In this document: one piece after another, positions 31,638 through 39,459 of the stretch
Position numbering within the stretch: the stretch's first letter is position 1
Layout: each line of letters opens with the position of its first letter
DNA from: Pseudophaeobacter sp.
GTDB taxonomy: Bacteria > Pseudomonadota > Alphaproteobacteria > Rhodobacterales > Rhodobacteraceae
Assembly: GCA_027019165.1 (NCBI GenBank)
Contig: JALUXC010000002.1
Span: 186,001 to 250,000 of the forward strand
DNA length: 64,000 nt
Direction of reading: 5' to 3'
Notes under the pieces: generated by a model
Seen by the model: the letters and a program-made list of their open reading frames with translations, nothing else
Database searches by the model: none
Told to the model about the DNA's origin: nothing
Program-made: the position numbers and the translations under genes

Positions 31638-33167
31638 ATGCGCGGCCCCCACAATATCATTCGCCTGATCCGCACGGGTGCCACGCTGGAGCGTACCGGC
31701 GCCATGAACGTGGTGCTGGATGCCTTTGAGGCGCCCAAGCCTCTGCGCATTCTGGCCCATACCCTTGGCTGGCCGTTCAAATGGCTGGGCTACAAGGGTG
31801 ATCCTGAAATGCCGCCCGCCACCCGTGCCCTCACCGCGCTGGGGCCGGCCTACATCAAGTTCGGGCAGGTCCTGTCCACCCGCCCCGATGTGGTGGGCGA
31901 TGATCTGGCGCAGCAGTTGCGCGTGTTGCAGGACAAGCTCCCCCCCTTCCCGCGGGAGGCCGCCATGGCCGAGGTGGAAAAGGAGCTGGGCCGCCCAGTT
32001 GATGAGGTGTTCTCCGAATTCAGTGAGCCCATCGCCGCGGCCTCTATCGCGCAGGTGCATAGGGCGCGCCTGGCTGACACCGGCGAATATGTCGCCGTCA
32101 AGGTGCTGCGCCCCGGCATCGAACGCGCCTTCAACAAGGATGTGGACGCCTTTTATTTTGCGGCGCGCATCGTGGATCTTTTTGCCCCCGGCGCGCGCCG
32201 GTTGCGGCCAATTGATGTGATTGAACACTTCGACGGGGTGGTACAGGGTGAGCTGGACCTGCGCCTGGAAAGCGCAGCTGCCTCGGAATTTGCGGCCAAC
32301 ACCGGCCAGGACGAAGGCTTCACCCTGCCGCAGATCAAATGGAACCACTCGGCCCGCCGGGTTATGACGCTGGGATGGGCGGATGGCCTGCCGCTGGGCG
32401 ACAATGATGCGCTCGATGCTGCTGGTCACAACCGGCAGGAGCTGGGCGAACGGGTGCTCACCCTCTTCCTGCGCCATGCCCTGCGCGATGGGTTCTTCCA
32501 CGCCGACATGCATCAGGGCAACCTGAAGGTGGCCTCCAATGGCGACATCATCGCCTATGACTTCGGGATCATGGGCCATATCGACGAATACACCCGCCGG
32601 GTCTATGCCGAGATCCTGTTCGGTTTCATCAAGCGCGACTACAAACGCGTGGCCGAAGTGCATTTCGAAGCCGGCTATGTGCCCGCCGACCGCGATGTGG
32701 ACGAATTCGCCCGCGCCCTGCGCGCTGTGGGAGAGCCGATCTTTGGCATGGACGCCAGCCATATCTCGATGGGGCGGCTGCTGAACTACCTGTTCGAGGT
32801 GACAGAACGCTTTGGCATGGAAACCCGGACCGAGCTGATCCTGTTGCAGCGCACCATGGTGGTGGTCGAAGGCGTCGCGCGCTCGCTGGATCCCCATATA
32901 AACATCTGGGAAGCGGCCCGCCCCGTGGTCGAGGATTACATCAAGAAATCCATCGGCCCGCGCGCCGTGGCCTCGGACCTGATCAGCACGGCTCAGGTCA
33001 TGGCCCGCTTCGGCCCCCGCCTGCCCGCACTGGTGGAGCGCGCCCTGATTGCCCAGGTGCAAGGCGGCGAGACGCAGAAACGGGGGTCCTGGGGATGGCT
33101 GGCCCCGGCGATGATCGGAGCCGGTGCGGGTGGTCTGTGTGTGGGGCTGATAGCGCTGGTCCTTTGA
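31638..33167 (+). CDS. ubiB: Ubiquinone biosynthesis accessory kinase-like ATPase UbiB
   Basis: UbiB is an atypical protein-kinase-like ATPase of the ADCK/ABC1 family that supports ubiquinone synthesis at the membrane. The 509-residue protein has the family KxGQ motif in YIKFGQVLSTRPD near residue 73 and the alanine-rich loop AAASIAQVHRARL near 133. The ATP-site lysine is in VAVKVLRPG near 155. The catalytic segment HADMHQGNL (near 287) and the DFG-like YDFGIMGHID (near 306) follow. The C-terminus ends in a hydrophobic helix. The conserved coaBC-dut pair that often follows ubiE-ubiB is not present downstream. Confidence 0.95.
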   Translation: MRGPHNIIRLIRTGATLERTGAMNVVLDAFEAPKPLRILAHTLGWPFKWLGYKGDPEMPPATRALTALGPAYIKFGQVLSTRPDVVGDDLAQQLRVLQDKLPPFPREAAMAEVEKELGRPVDEVFSEFSEPIAAASIAQVHRARLADTGEYVAVKVLRPGIERAFNKDVDAFYFAARIVDLFAPGARRLRPIDVIEHFDGVVQGELDLRLESAAASEFAANTGQDEGFTLPQIKWNHSARRVMTLGWADGLPLGDNDALDAAGHNRQELGERVLTLFLRHALRDGFFHADMHQGNLKVASNGDIIAYDFGIMGHIDEYTRRVYAEILFGFIKRDYKRVAEVHFEAGYVPADRDVDEFARALRAVGEPIFGMDASHISMGRLLNYLFEVTERFGMETRTELILLQRTMVVVEGVARSLDPHINIWEAARPVVEDYIKKSIGPRAVASDLISTAQVMARFGPRLPALVERALIAQVQGGETQKRGSWGWLAPAMIGAGAGGLCVGLIALVL

Positions 33168-33403
33168 GAACGGCTGGCAGTCCCACCTGTTCGAGCGCGA
33201 CAAAAACCGAAGTGTTTTTGAAAACGGAGATTTCCGTAAACCGCTTGGGTTCGCTTTGCGAGACAAAACGTTCTTTCGCTACAGATGTGCCAACGTCTGT
33301 TTCGCAAACACTGTATCGCTGTTGCCCACTTGGGTATGATCAGTAATTTTAGCTCAATAAGAATTGACAAATTCTACGTGCCGTTCTCAAGGAGTCTATA
33401 AAC

Positions 33404-33769
33404 GTGACCACTTTCATCTACGTTCTTCTGATTGTGGTGGTCTTTGGCTTGCCCGTTACGACGTATTGTTTCCTAAAGTTCTTTGCATCGTTTTCGAGCT
33501 TGATCTTTACGTCAAATGCCGCTGCGCGCGGTACGTTGGACGTTGTAGCGGGTGGCTTCATTTCGCTTTTTCGCGTTCTGAGTCACACCGGAAACAGAGA
33601 TGCGAGAAATGCGCTTATCCGAAACGCTGTGTTTTTCATCGGCTCCTTCGCTGTAACCATGGGCGCAGCTTTGCTGTTGGTAGAACTCAATTCGAGGCAC
33701 TGCGTTCTCAACATGGCCCAAACTGCTTCAGAAGGAACTGTAACTTCTGTTTGCGATGCGTCCAGATGA
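33404..33769 (+). CDS. Small uncharacterised membrane protein in a low-GC patch
   Basis: This 121-residue protein has two hydrophobic segments (about 5-32 and 74-94) and no recognisable family. The GTG start at 33404 has AAGGAG at nine bases. A TTGACA hexamer at 33364, inside the inverted repeat AGAATT-GACA-AATTCT, could be a promoter element. The whole interval from 33170 to about 33900 looks clearly lower in GC than ubiB and the thiolase gene. This suggests recent acquisition or weak selection. Another frame (33364-33855) is also open but has a less protein-like composition. Confidence 0.5.
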   Translation: MTTFIYVLLIVVVFGLPVTTYCFLKFFASFSSLIFTSNAAARGTLDVVAGGFISLFRVLSHTGNRDARNALIRNAVFFIGSFAVTMGAALLLVELNSRHCVLNMAQTASEGTVTSVCDASR

Positions 33770-33927
33770 CGGTTTTTGACGGCCTTCGATCTGGCAGCGG
33801 ACATTGGCGCGACATGCAGCATCGGAAACTTCGGATTCAAACCGGACCAGCTTGATTTGGGGCCACTCCGTTGAAACGAGAACTGGCTCTCCCGCGCGGA
33901 TTTGTCCTCCTTGCGGAGGTCTGCATC

Positions 33928-34027
33928 CCCTTGGGCCCGGCTCGACGCCAAAGGCGTCGAGCCGGGCCCAAGGGCGCAAGGCGTGCGGCGGCATAGCCGC
34001 CGGATCCCGAGCGCGCGCGGGAGTGCC
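33928..34027 (+). repeat. Modular double-hairpin element, copy C
   Basis: Hairpin 1 is a perfect 22-pair stem (33928-33949 with 33953-33974) with an AAA loop; its right arm contains the GGGCCCAAGG box. Hairpin 2 is GGCGGC-ATA-GCCGCC at 33987-34001. The closing box GCGCGGGAGTGCC lies at 34015-34027. This is the longest stem of the four copies. The element sits between the convergent ends of the small membrane protein and thiolase genes. Confidence 0.65.
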
Positions 34028-34048
34028 ACGCGCGCTGGTTTTGTCAGA

Positions 34049-35224
34049 TCAGAGGCGTTCGATCGCCAGGGCGATACCCTGACCGCCGCCGATGCACATG
34101 GTGATGAGGCCCAGCTTGCCGCCGGTGCGCTCCAGCTCATAAAGCGTCTTGATGGTGATGATGGCGCCGGTTGCGCCCACCGGGTGGCCCAGCGCGATGG
34201 CACCGCCGTTCGGGTTCACCTTGGCGGGATCCAGACCCAGCTCCTTGTTTACCGCCAGCGCCTGGGCGGCAAAGGCCTCGTTCGATTCAATCACGTCGAA
34301 ATCGCTGGCCTTGAGGCCGGTTTTCTTCAAGAGGTTCTGCACCGCAGGAACCGGACCGATGCCCATCACCTCGGGCCGCACACCAGCGTGAGCATAGCCC
34401 ACCACCCGCGCCTTGGGCGTGAGGCCCGCTTTCTCAGCCGCCTCGGCCCGTGCCATGACAATCGCCGCCGCGCCATCGTTGATGCCCGAGGCATTGCCTG
34501 CGGTCACGCGGCCATCTTTCTGGAACACCGGACGCAGCCCCGCCAGCGCCTCCAGCGAGGTCGCCTTGGGGTGCTCATCCACCTCAAACGGCACCATGTC
34601 GCGCTTGACCTTCACCTCGACCGGCACGATCTGGCTGGCGAAATGACCTGCCTCGATCGCCGCAGCCGCGCGGGTCTGGCTGGCGAGCGCGAATTCATCC
34701 ATCTGTTCGCGGGTGATGTCGTGCTCATCCGCGACGTTTTCCGCCGTCACACCCATGTGGCCGGTGCCAAAGGGGCAGTTCAGCGCGCCCAGCATCATGT
34801 CGAGCGATTTCACATCGCCCATCTTCGCGCCCCAGCGCTGCTGCTGCATGATGAAGGGGCTGCGTGACATGTTTTCGGCGCCGCCCGTAAGCGCGTAGTC
34901 CGCATCGCCCAGCATCAGGGACTGGATACCCGAGACGATGGCCTGCGCGCCGGATCCGCACAGGCGGTTCACGTTCATCGCAGGGGTGCCATTGGGCACG
35001 CCCGCCTGCATCGCCGCCACGCGGGACAGATACATATCGCGCGGTTCGGTGTTGATCACATGGCCAAAGACCACATGGCCGATCTGTTCCGGCGCCACGC
35101 CCGAACGCTCCATCGCCGCCTTGGAGGCCACCGTGGCCAGATCGATGGGCGCGGTATTGGCCAGCGCGCCGCCAAAGGTGCCAATGGCGGTGCGGGCACC
35201 GTCCAGGATCACGATATCTGTCAT
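34049..35224 (-). CDS. Acetyl-CoA C-acetyltransferase (thiolase)
   Basis: The 391-residue thiolase either condenses two acetyl-CoA molecules or cleaves 3-ketoacyl-CoA. The nucleophilic cysteine is in NRLCGSGAQAIVSG near residue 88. The catalytic histidine is in GGAIALGHPVGATGA near 347, and the second cysteine is in MCIGGGQGIAL near 377. An in-frame extension to 35239 is open, but the ATG at 35224 has GAGGAG upstream and gives the standard MTDIVILDGARTAIG start. No phaB reductase is adjacent, so a polyhydroxybutyrate role cannot be claimed. It is divergent from an HTH-cupin regulator gene. Confidence 0.93.
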   Translation of the reverse strand: MTDIVILDGARTAIGTFGGALANTAPIDLATVASKAAMERSGVAPEQIGHVVFGHVINTEPRDMYLSRVAAMQAGVPNGTPAMNVNRLCGSGAQAIVSGIQSLMLGDADYALTGGAENMSRSPFIMQQQRWGAKMGDVKSLDMMLGALNCPFGTGHMGVTAENVADEHDITREQMDEFALASQTRAAAAIEAGHFASQIVPVEVKVKRDMVPFEVDEHPKATSLEALAGLRPVFQKDGRVTAGNASGINDGAAAIVMARAEAAEKAGLTPKARVVGYAHAGVRPEVMGIGPVPAVQNLLKKTGLKASDFDVIESNEAFAAQALAVNKELGLDPAKVNPNGGAIALGHPVGATGAIITIKTLYELERTGGKLGLITMCIGGGQGIALAIERL

Positions 35225-35280
35225 TCTTTCTCTCCTCACGAGTCAGTTGCGCGCATTATGCAGATGCAGCATCGACTGTC

Positions 35281-35305
35281 TTGTCAAACGTACCGTCATT
35301 GACAA
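35281..35305. promoter_or_regulatory. Inverted repeat in the thiolase/regulator promoter region
   Basis: TTGTCA (35281-35286) and TGACAA (35300-35305) face each other around a 13-base spacer. The site lies in the 109-base divergent region between the thiolase gene and the HTH-cupin gene. It could be an operator for the latter. The right arm overlaps a TTGACA hexamer. Confidence 0.4.
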
Positions 35306-35333
35306 TTTCCCATATCGGGCGCAGGCTTCCGTT

Positions 35334-35900
35334 ATGCCGGACAAATCAGACGATATCCTGACACTACTGCCCTCGCGCTTGAAAGAAGCCCGCCGCGCCA
35401 AGGGATTGAGCCTTGAGGCGGTGGCGCATCTGTCTGGTGTCTCCCGTTCCATGGTGAGCCAGATCGAACGCGGCGAAAGCAGCCCCACCATTGCCACCCT
35501 TTGGAACCTGACCCGCGCACTGCAGGTCGATTTTGCGGGCTTACTGGATTCAGGGGAAAAGAAAGACCGGATCGAAGTTCTGCGCGCAGGCGACGTACCC
35601 ACCATAGACAACATAGGCCAAGGCTGCCGCATCCGAATCCTCTCTCCGCCCGAGGACGCAGGGGGCCATGAGGTCTACGACATCGATTTCGACGCAGGCG
35701 GGACCCTTGATAGCCAGCCCCATGGGCGCGGCACGGCTGAGCATGTGACCGTTCTGGAAGGCGATATCAGCGTTACATCTGGCAGCGCTCAAATGCGCCT
35801 GCACGCAGGGGATACCGCGCGCTATGCTGCCGACATCCCCCATAGGATTGCGGCAGCAGATCGGGCTGCGCGGGTGTTTCTGATCGTCAAAAACGGCTAA
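35334..35900 (+). CDS. XRE-family regulator with C-terminal cupin domain
   Basis: The 188-residue protein has an N-terminal Cro/C1-type helix-turn-helix (RLKEARRAKGLSLEAVAHLSGVSRSMVSQIE, about residues 12-42; key part SGVSRSMVSQIERGESSP). A cupin domain (about 105-185) follows, with GTAEHVTVLEGDISV and a buried small-ligand pocket. This is the usual layout for regulators that sense an amino acid or other small metabolite. The frame is open far upstream, but the ATG at 35334 is the only start that begins just before the HTH. It lies directly upstream of, and in the same direction as, kbl-tdh, which it may control. Confidence 0.88.
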   Translation: MPDKSDDILTLLPSRLKEARRAKGLSLEAVAHLSGVSRSMVSQIERGESSPTIATLWNLTRALQVDFAGLLDSGEKKDRIEVLRAGDVPTIDNIGQGCRIRILSPPEDAGGHEVYDIDFDAGGTLDSQPHGRGTAEHVTVLEGDISVTSGSAQMRLHAGDTARYAADIPHRIAAADRAARVFLIVKNG

Positions 35901-36010
35901 GCCTCGGCCGTTTTCAGCCCCGACCAGCGCAGTCCGAGTGCCTTGGACAGGCCTTTCGCCTTGTTGGACCCTGGCTCTTTTGCCCGTGGACATATCATGC
36001 CGCATGGATT

Positions 36011-36069
36011 TCCGTTTTTACGGATTTTTATCCAAAATCATGAAATCCCTTATTTCGGAATCAGTTCCG
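36011..36069. promoter_or_regulatory. Two related inverted repeats upstream of kbl
   Basis: TCCGT-TTTT-ACGGA at 36011-36024 and CGGAA-TCAG-TTCCG at 36056-36069 share the TTCCGTT/CGGAA half-site. Their centres are 45 bases apart. They lie in the AT-rich stretch before kbl and are candidate binding sites for the HTH-cupin regulator or an Lrp-type protein. The first could alternatively be a weak terminator for the regulator gene, because it is followed by TTTTT. Confidence 0.4.
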
Positions 36070-36108
36070 TTATGATAGATTTTCGGTGAACACAAAAGGA
36101 ATCTCCCT

Positions 36109-37296
36109 ATGTCATCCGCCTTTTTGACCGACATCTCCGACACTCTGGACAGCATCAAAGCCGACGGTCTTTACAAGAAAGAGCGAATGATCACCTCCCC
36201 GCAGGGGGGAGAGATCACTGTGGGCGGTCATGAGGTGATCAACCTTTGCGCCAACAACTACCTTGGTCTAGCGGATCATCCCGATCTGATCGCAGCGGCA
36301 AGGGGCGTCATGGATGACAAGGGCTTTGGCATGGCCTCGGTCCGGTTCATCTGCGGCACGCAGGACATTCACCGCGAGCTGGAACAGAAGCTGGCGAAGT
36401 TTTTGGGCAAGGACGACGCCATCCTCTTTGCCGCCTGTTTCGATGCCAATGGCGGGCTGTTTGAGCCTCTGCTCGGCCCGGAGGATGCGATCATCTCGGA
36501 CAGTCTCAACCATGCCTCGATCATCGACGGGGTGCGCCTGTGCAAGGCGAAACGCTATCGCTACCTCAACAGCGACATGAACGATCTGGAGGCTTGGCTG
36601 AAGCAAGCCCGCGAGGACGGCGCGCGCCATATCATGATCGCCACCGATGGCGTGTTCTCGATGGATGGCTATCTGGCGAAACTCCCGGAAATCCGCGCGC
36701 TGGCCGATAAATACGACGCCGTGGTGATGGTGGACGATTGCCACGCCACCGGGTTCATGGGGCCGAATGGCGCGGGCACACCCGATCATTTCGGCGTCGA
36801 CGTGGACATCCTGACGGGAACCTTGGGCAAAGCACTTGGGGGGGCCATTGGCGGTTACATCGCCGGGCCGCAGCCAGTGATCGACCTCCTGCGGCAGCGG
36901 GCGCGGCCCTATCTGTTCTCCAATTCGCTGCCGCCCTCCATCGTTGCTGCCGGGATCGAGGCACTGCGCCTTGTCGAAGAAGGAGCTGGCCTGCGTGCGC
37001 AACTGTTCGAGAACACCCGCTTCTGGCGCAAAGGACTGGAAGATCTGGGTTTTGACCTGTTGCCCGGTGAGCATCCCATCGTGCCGATCATGCTGGGCGA
37101 GGCGCAGCTGGCGCAGGACATGGCGGCGCAGCTCTTCGACGAAGGGGTCTATGTCTCAGGCTTTTTCTTCCCGGTGGTGCCACGCGGGCAGGCGCGTATC
37201 CGCACCCAGATGAACGCAGCGCTGAACAAAGACGAACTGGAACGCGCGCTTGCCGCATTCGGCAAGGTAGGAAAATCGGCGGGGGTGATCTCATGA
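36109..37296 (+). CDS. kbl: 2-amino-3-ketobutyrate CoA ligase (glycine C-acetyltransferase)
   Basis: Kbl is a PLP enzyme that splits 2-amino-3-ketobutyrate with CoA into glycine and acetyl-CoA, the second step of threonine degradation by this route. The 395-residue protein has the alpha-oxoamine synthase features: [12 protein letters not shown] near residue 48, [20 protein letters not shown] near 78, and [20 protein letters not shown] near 207. The PLP lysine is in [15 protein letters not shown] near 242. AAAAGGAATC precedes the ATG. It overlaps tdh by four bases (ATGA), so the two are co-translated. Confidence 0.95.
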   Translation: MSSAFLTDISDTLDSIKADGLYKKERMITSPQGGEITVGGHEVINLCANNYLGLADHPDLIAAARGVMDDKGFGMASVRFICGTQDIHRELEQKLAKFLGKDDAILFAACFDANGGLFEPLLGPEDAIISDSLNHASIIDGVRLCKAKRYRYLNSDMNDLEAWLKQAREDGARHIMIATDGVFSMDGYLAKLPEIRALADKYDAVVMVDDCHATGFMGPNGAGTPDHFGVDVDILTGTLGKALGGAIGGYIAGPQPVIDLLRQRARPYLFSNSLPPSIVAAGIEALRLVEEGAGLRAQLFENTRFWRKGLEDLGFDLLPGEHPIVPIMLGEAQLAQDMAAQLFDEGVYVSGFFFPVVPRGQARIRTQMNAALNKDELERALAAFGKVGKSAGVIS

Positions 37297-38345
37297 GCCG
37301 TCCAAACACGATGAAAGCCTTGGAGAAATCCAAACCCGAAGAAGGCCTCTGGATGGTAGAGGCGCCGGTCCCCGAGATCGGCCCCGACGATGTGCTGATC
37401 AAGATCAATATGACAGGGATCTGCGGCACGGATCTGCACATCTGGAACTGGGACGATTGGGCGCAGCGCACAGTTCCGGTGCCGTTGATCACAGGGCATG
37501 AGTTTGCTGGTGAGATCGTGGAACTGGGCCGCAATGTAGCTGACCTCCAGATCGGGCAGCGCTGTTCGGGAGAGGGTCACCTCATCGGCAATCACTCGCG
37601 TCAATGGCGGGCCGGGAAATTTCACCTAGACCCGGAAACCCGTGGTATCGGCGTAAATGAACAGGGCGCCTTTGCTCAGTACCTGCGTCTGCCCGCCTTT
37701 AACGTCGTGCCTCTGCCCGATGAGATCCCGGATGAAATCGGTGCCATTCTCGACCCTCTTGGGAACGCGGTCCACACTGCACTCAGCTTTGATCTGGTTG
37801 GAGAAGACGTGCTGATCACCGGTGCTGGTCCAATCGGGATCATGGCCGCAGCCGTCGCCCGGCACGTGGGCGCGCGCCATGTGGCGATCACCGATGTGAA
37901 TCCCGAACGGCTGGCTCTGGCAGAGCAAGTTGCAGATGTCCGCCCCGTGAACGTCACCAAAGAAGATCTGCGCGATGTGATTGCTGAGCTCGGCATGACC
38001 CAAGGCTTTGACGTCGGGCTTGAAATGTCGGGCAATCAGGCTGCACTGGACCAGATGGTCGAAGCACTGGTCATGGGCGGAAAAATCGCACTTCTGGGCA
38101 TTCCGCCGGGCAAATCACCCGTCGATTGGAGCCGTATCGTTTTCAAGGCAATCACACTCAAGGGCGTTTACGGACGAGAAATATTTGAAACCTGGTACAA
38201 GATGATCGCCATGCTGCAGAACGGCCTGAAAGTCGATGAAATCATCACGCATCGATTCGGAATAGAAACGTTCCAAGACGGCTTTGCCGCGATGAAATCC
38301 GGCTATTGCGGCAAGGTAATTCTGGACTGGAACACCCTGCGCTAG
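37293..38345 (+). CDS. tdh: L-threonine 3-dehydrogenase lacking the structural zinc cysteines
   Basis: Tdh oxidises L-threonine to 2-amino-3-ketobutyrate with NAD, feeding Kbl. The 350-residue medium-chain dehydrogenase keeps the catalytic zinc ligands: Cys44 in GICGTDLH, and His69 with Glu70 in [12 protein letters not shown]. The NAD-binding GAGPIG loop near residue 176 is present. In the well-studied E. coli enzyme, a lobe with four cysteines binds a structural zinc. Here the matching stretch, residues 95-112 ([18 protein letters not shown]), has none of the four. The lobe must be stabilised otherwise. The operon partner kbl makes the assignment firm. Confidence 0.95.
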   Translation: MSRPNTMKALEKSKPEEGLWMVEAPVPEIGPDDVLIKINMTGICGTDLHIWNWDDWAQRTVPVPLITGHEFAGEIVELGRNVADLQIGQRCSGEGHLIGNHSRQWRAGKFHLDPETRGIGVNEQGAFAQYLRLPAFNVVPLPDEIPDEIGAILDPLGNAVHTALSFDLVGEDVLITGAGPIGIMAAAVARHVGARHVAITDVNPERLALAEQVADVRPVNVTKEDLRDVIAELGMTQGFDVGLEMSGNQAALDQMVEALVMGGKIALLGIPPGKSPVDWSRIVFKAITLKGVYGREIFETWYKMIAMLQNGLKVDEIITHRFGIETFQDGFAAMKSGYCGKVILDWNTLR

Positions 38346-38542
38346 CGCTCCACGCCCATCCCCGATAGCGCCCCAACAGCCATAAAAATAAAGAAAAAGC
38401 CGCCCATCATCAGGGCGGCGTTACTCATCATGAACTTGGGTCTTTGGTGTGACTGGCGCCGAAACACGATCATCCCAGAACCGAGAAGAAAAACAGAATA
38501 AAACTGGCAAAATGACAACCAGCCACATTCATAAGTTAGCAT
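38342..38542 (-). CDS. Possible small two-helix membrane protein
   Basis: A 66-residue frame from the ATG at 38542 (open further to 38593) encodes two hydrophobic stretches, [20 protein letters not shown] and [21 protein letters not shown] short basic linker separates them. Its stop overlaps the tdh stop by four bases on the opposite strand. The purine-rich GAAGGT is too close to the ATG for a good ribosome-binding site, so either the start is further upstream or the gene is marginal. I recognise no family. Confidence 0.35.
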   Translation of the reverse strand: MLTYECGWLSFCQFYSVFLLGSGMIVFRRQSHQRPKFMMSNAALMMGGFFFIFMAVGALSGMGVER

Positions 38543-38604
38543 ACCTTCGAAAGAGATGCGAAGGAAAACTGGGCATTTGTGCGTAAAATGCACAGTTCTT
38601 TCGG

Positions 38605-39336
38605 TTAGTTAGCACTTAACCTTTTGCGCCCCTCAGGGGTGAGTTGCCAGCAGTCCGCTCCCTCAAAAACTGCAGCCGTCAGCGGGCGGCCAAAGCCGGC
38701 GCCGCTGTCGAGGTTGACTCGGTTCCCGCGATGCTCAGCGGCCGGAACATGGGTGTGGCCATGCACCACAAGCCAGGGATGCTGGCGGGTGTCGTTCAGG
38801 AATTCTTGCCGGATCCAGATCTTGTCATCCTCTGTTTGCTCGGCGAGCGGGACACCGGGCCGGATCCCTGCATGAACAAATAAAAGCCCTTCCTCTTCGT
38901 GGTGACTGGGCAGGCCTGCCAGAAAAGCGCGGTGGCGGTCTGGCACGGCGGCACGGGCTTCGGCATGTATCTCAAAGATGCGCGCACCGCCCGGCACATC
39001 GACGCCGTAGGAGGAAAGCGTCTCCACCCCGCCGATCCTGTCGTGCAGCCAATGATAGCCCACCAGCAGCCGGGCATCGTTGCGTGGATACTCCTCCACG
39101 AACATCGAGAACATGCGATCATGGTTGCCCATCAGGCAGGTCCAGTTCTTGCCCGCCGCCTGCCCTTCGATCAAGAGATCCAGAACGCCCCGGCAATCAG
39201 GCCCGCGATCCACGTAGTCGCCCAGGAACACCACCTGCGCGTCTGGCCCGCCATCCGCCGCGATCCGCTCCAGAGCCTGTTCCAGCATCTCGCGCTGTCC
39301 GTGGATGTCACCAATGGCATAAATCGGCGCGGTCAT
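38605..39336 (-). CDS. PPP-family metallophosphatase
   Basis: The 243-residue protein is a calcineurin-like phosphatase of the serine/threonine (PPP) or diadenosine-tetraphosphatase class. Metal-binding motifs appear in order: GDIHGQ near residue 10, GDYVDRGPDC near 38, GNHDRMF near 70, and HGHTHVPA near 190. The frame is open to 39357, but the ATG at 39336 has AAGGAG at six bases. It is divergent from the large beta-helix membrane protein gene. Substrate preference (phosphoprotein or Ap4A) cannot be settled from sequence. Confidence 0.9.
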   Translation of the reverse strand: MTAPIYAIGDIHGQREMLEQALERIAADGGPDAQVVFLGDYVDRGPDCRGVLDLLIEGQAAGKNWTCLMGNHDRMFSMFVEEYPRNDARLLVGYHWLHDRIGGVETLSSYGVDVPGGARIFEIHAEARAAVPDRHRAFLAGLPSHHEEEGLLFVHAGIRPGVPLAEQTEDDKIWIRQEFLNDTRQHPWLVVHGHTHVPAAEHRGNRVNLDSGAGFGRPLTAAVFEGADCWQLTPEGRKRLSAN

Positions 39337-39459
39337 GAGGTATCTCCTTGGCTGCAATGCAGAATAGATGACCCAAGCCCGCCCGCATCACAAGGGGGAG
39401 GCTTGCCGAGTGGCCGCCAGGGCGCCTATCGTCACAGCCATGGGTTGAGGGATGGATTA

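Noticed and set aside
31080-33266. 728-codon open frame on the minus strand
   Set aside because: It lies wholly antisense to ubiE and ubiB, both of which carry strong family motifs. Long antisense frames are normal in GC-rich genes, and the translation shows no known motif.
33364-33855. 163-codon frame overlapping the 33404 gene
   Set aside because: Its composition is rich in Cys, Arg and His without hydrophobic pattern, whereas the 33404 frame gives clean membrane helices and a proper ribosome-binding site.
38899-39459. Upstream extension of the beta-helix protein frame
   Set aside because: It overlaps the phosphatase gene on the opposite strand. The ATG at 39460 has its own ribosome-binding site and starts the conserved-looking part.
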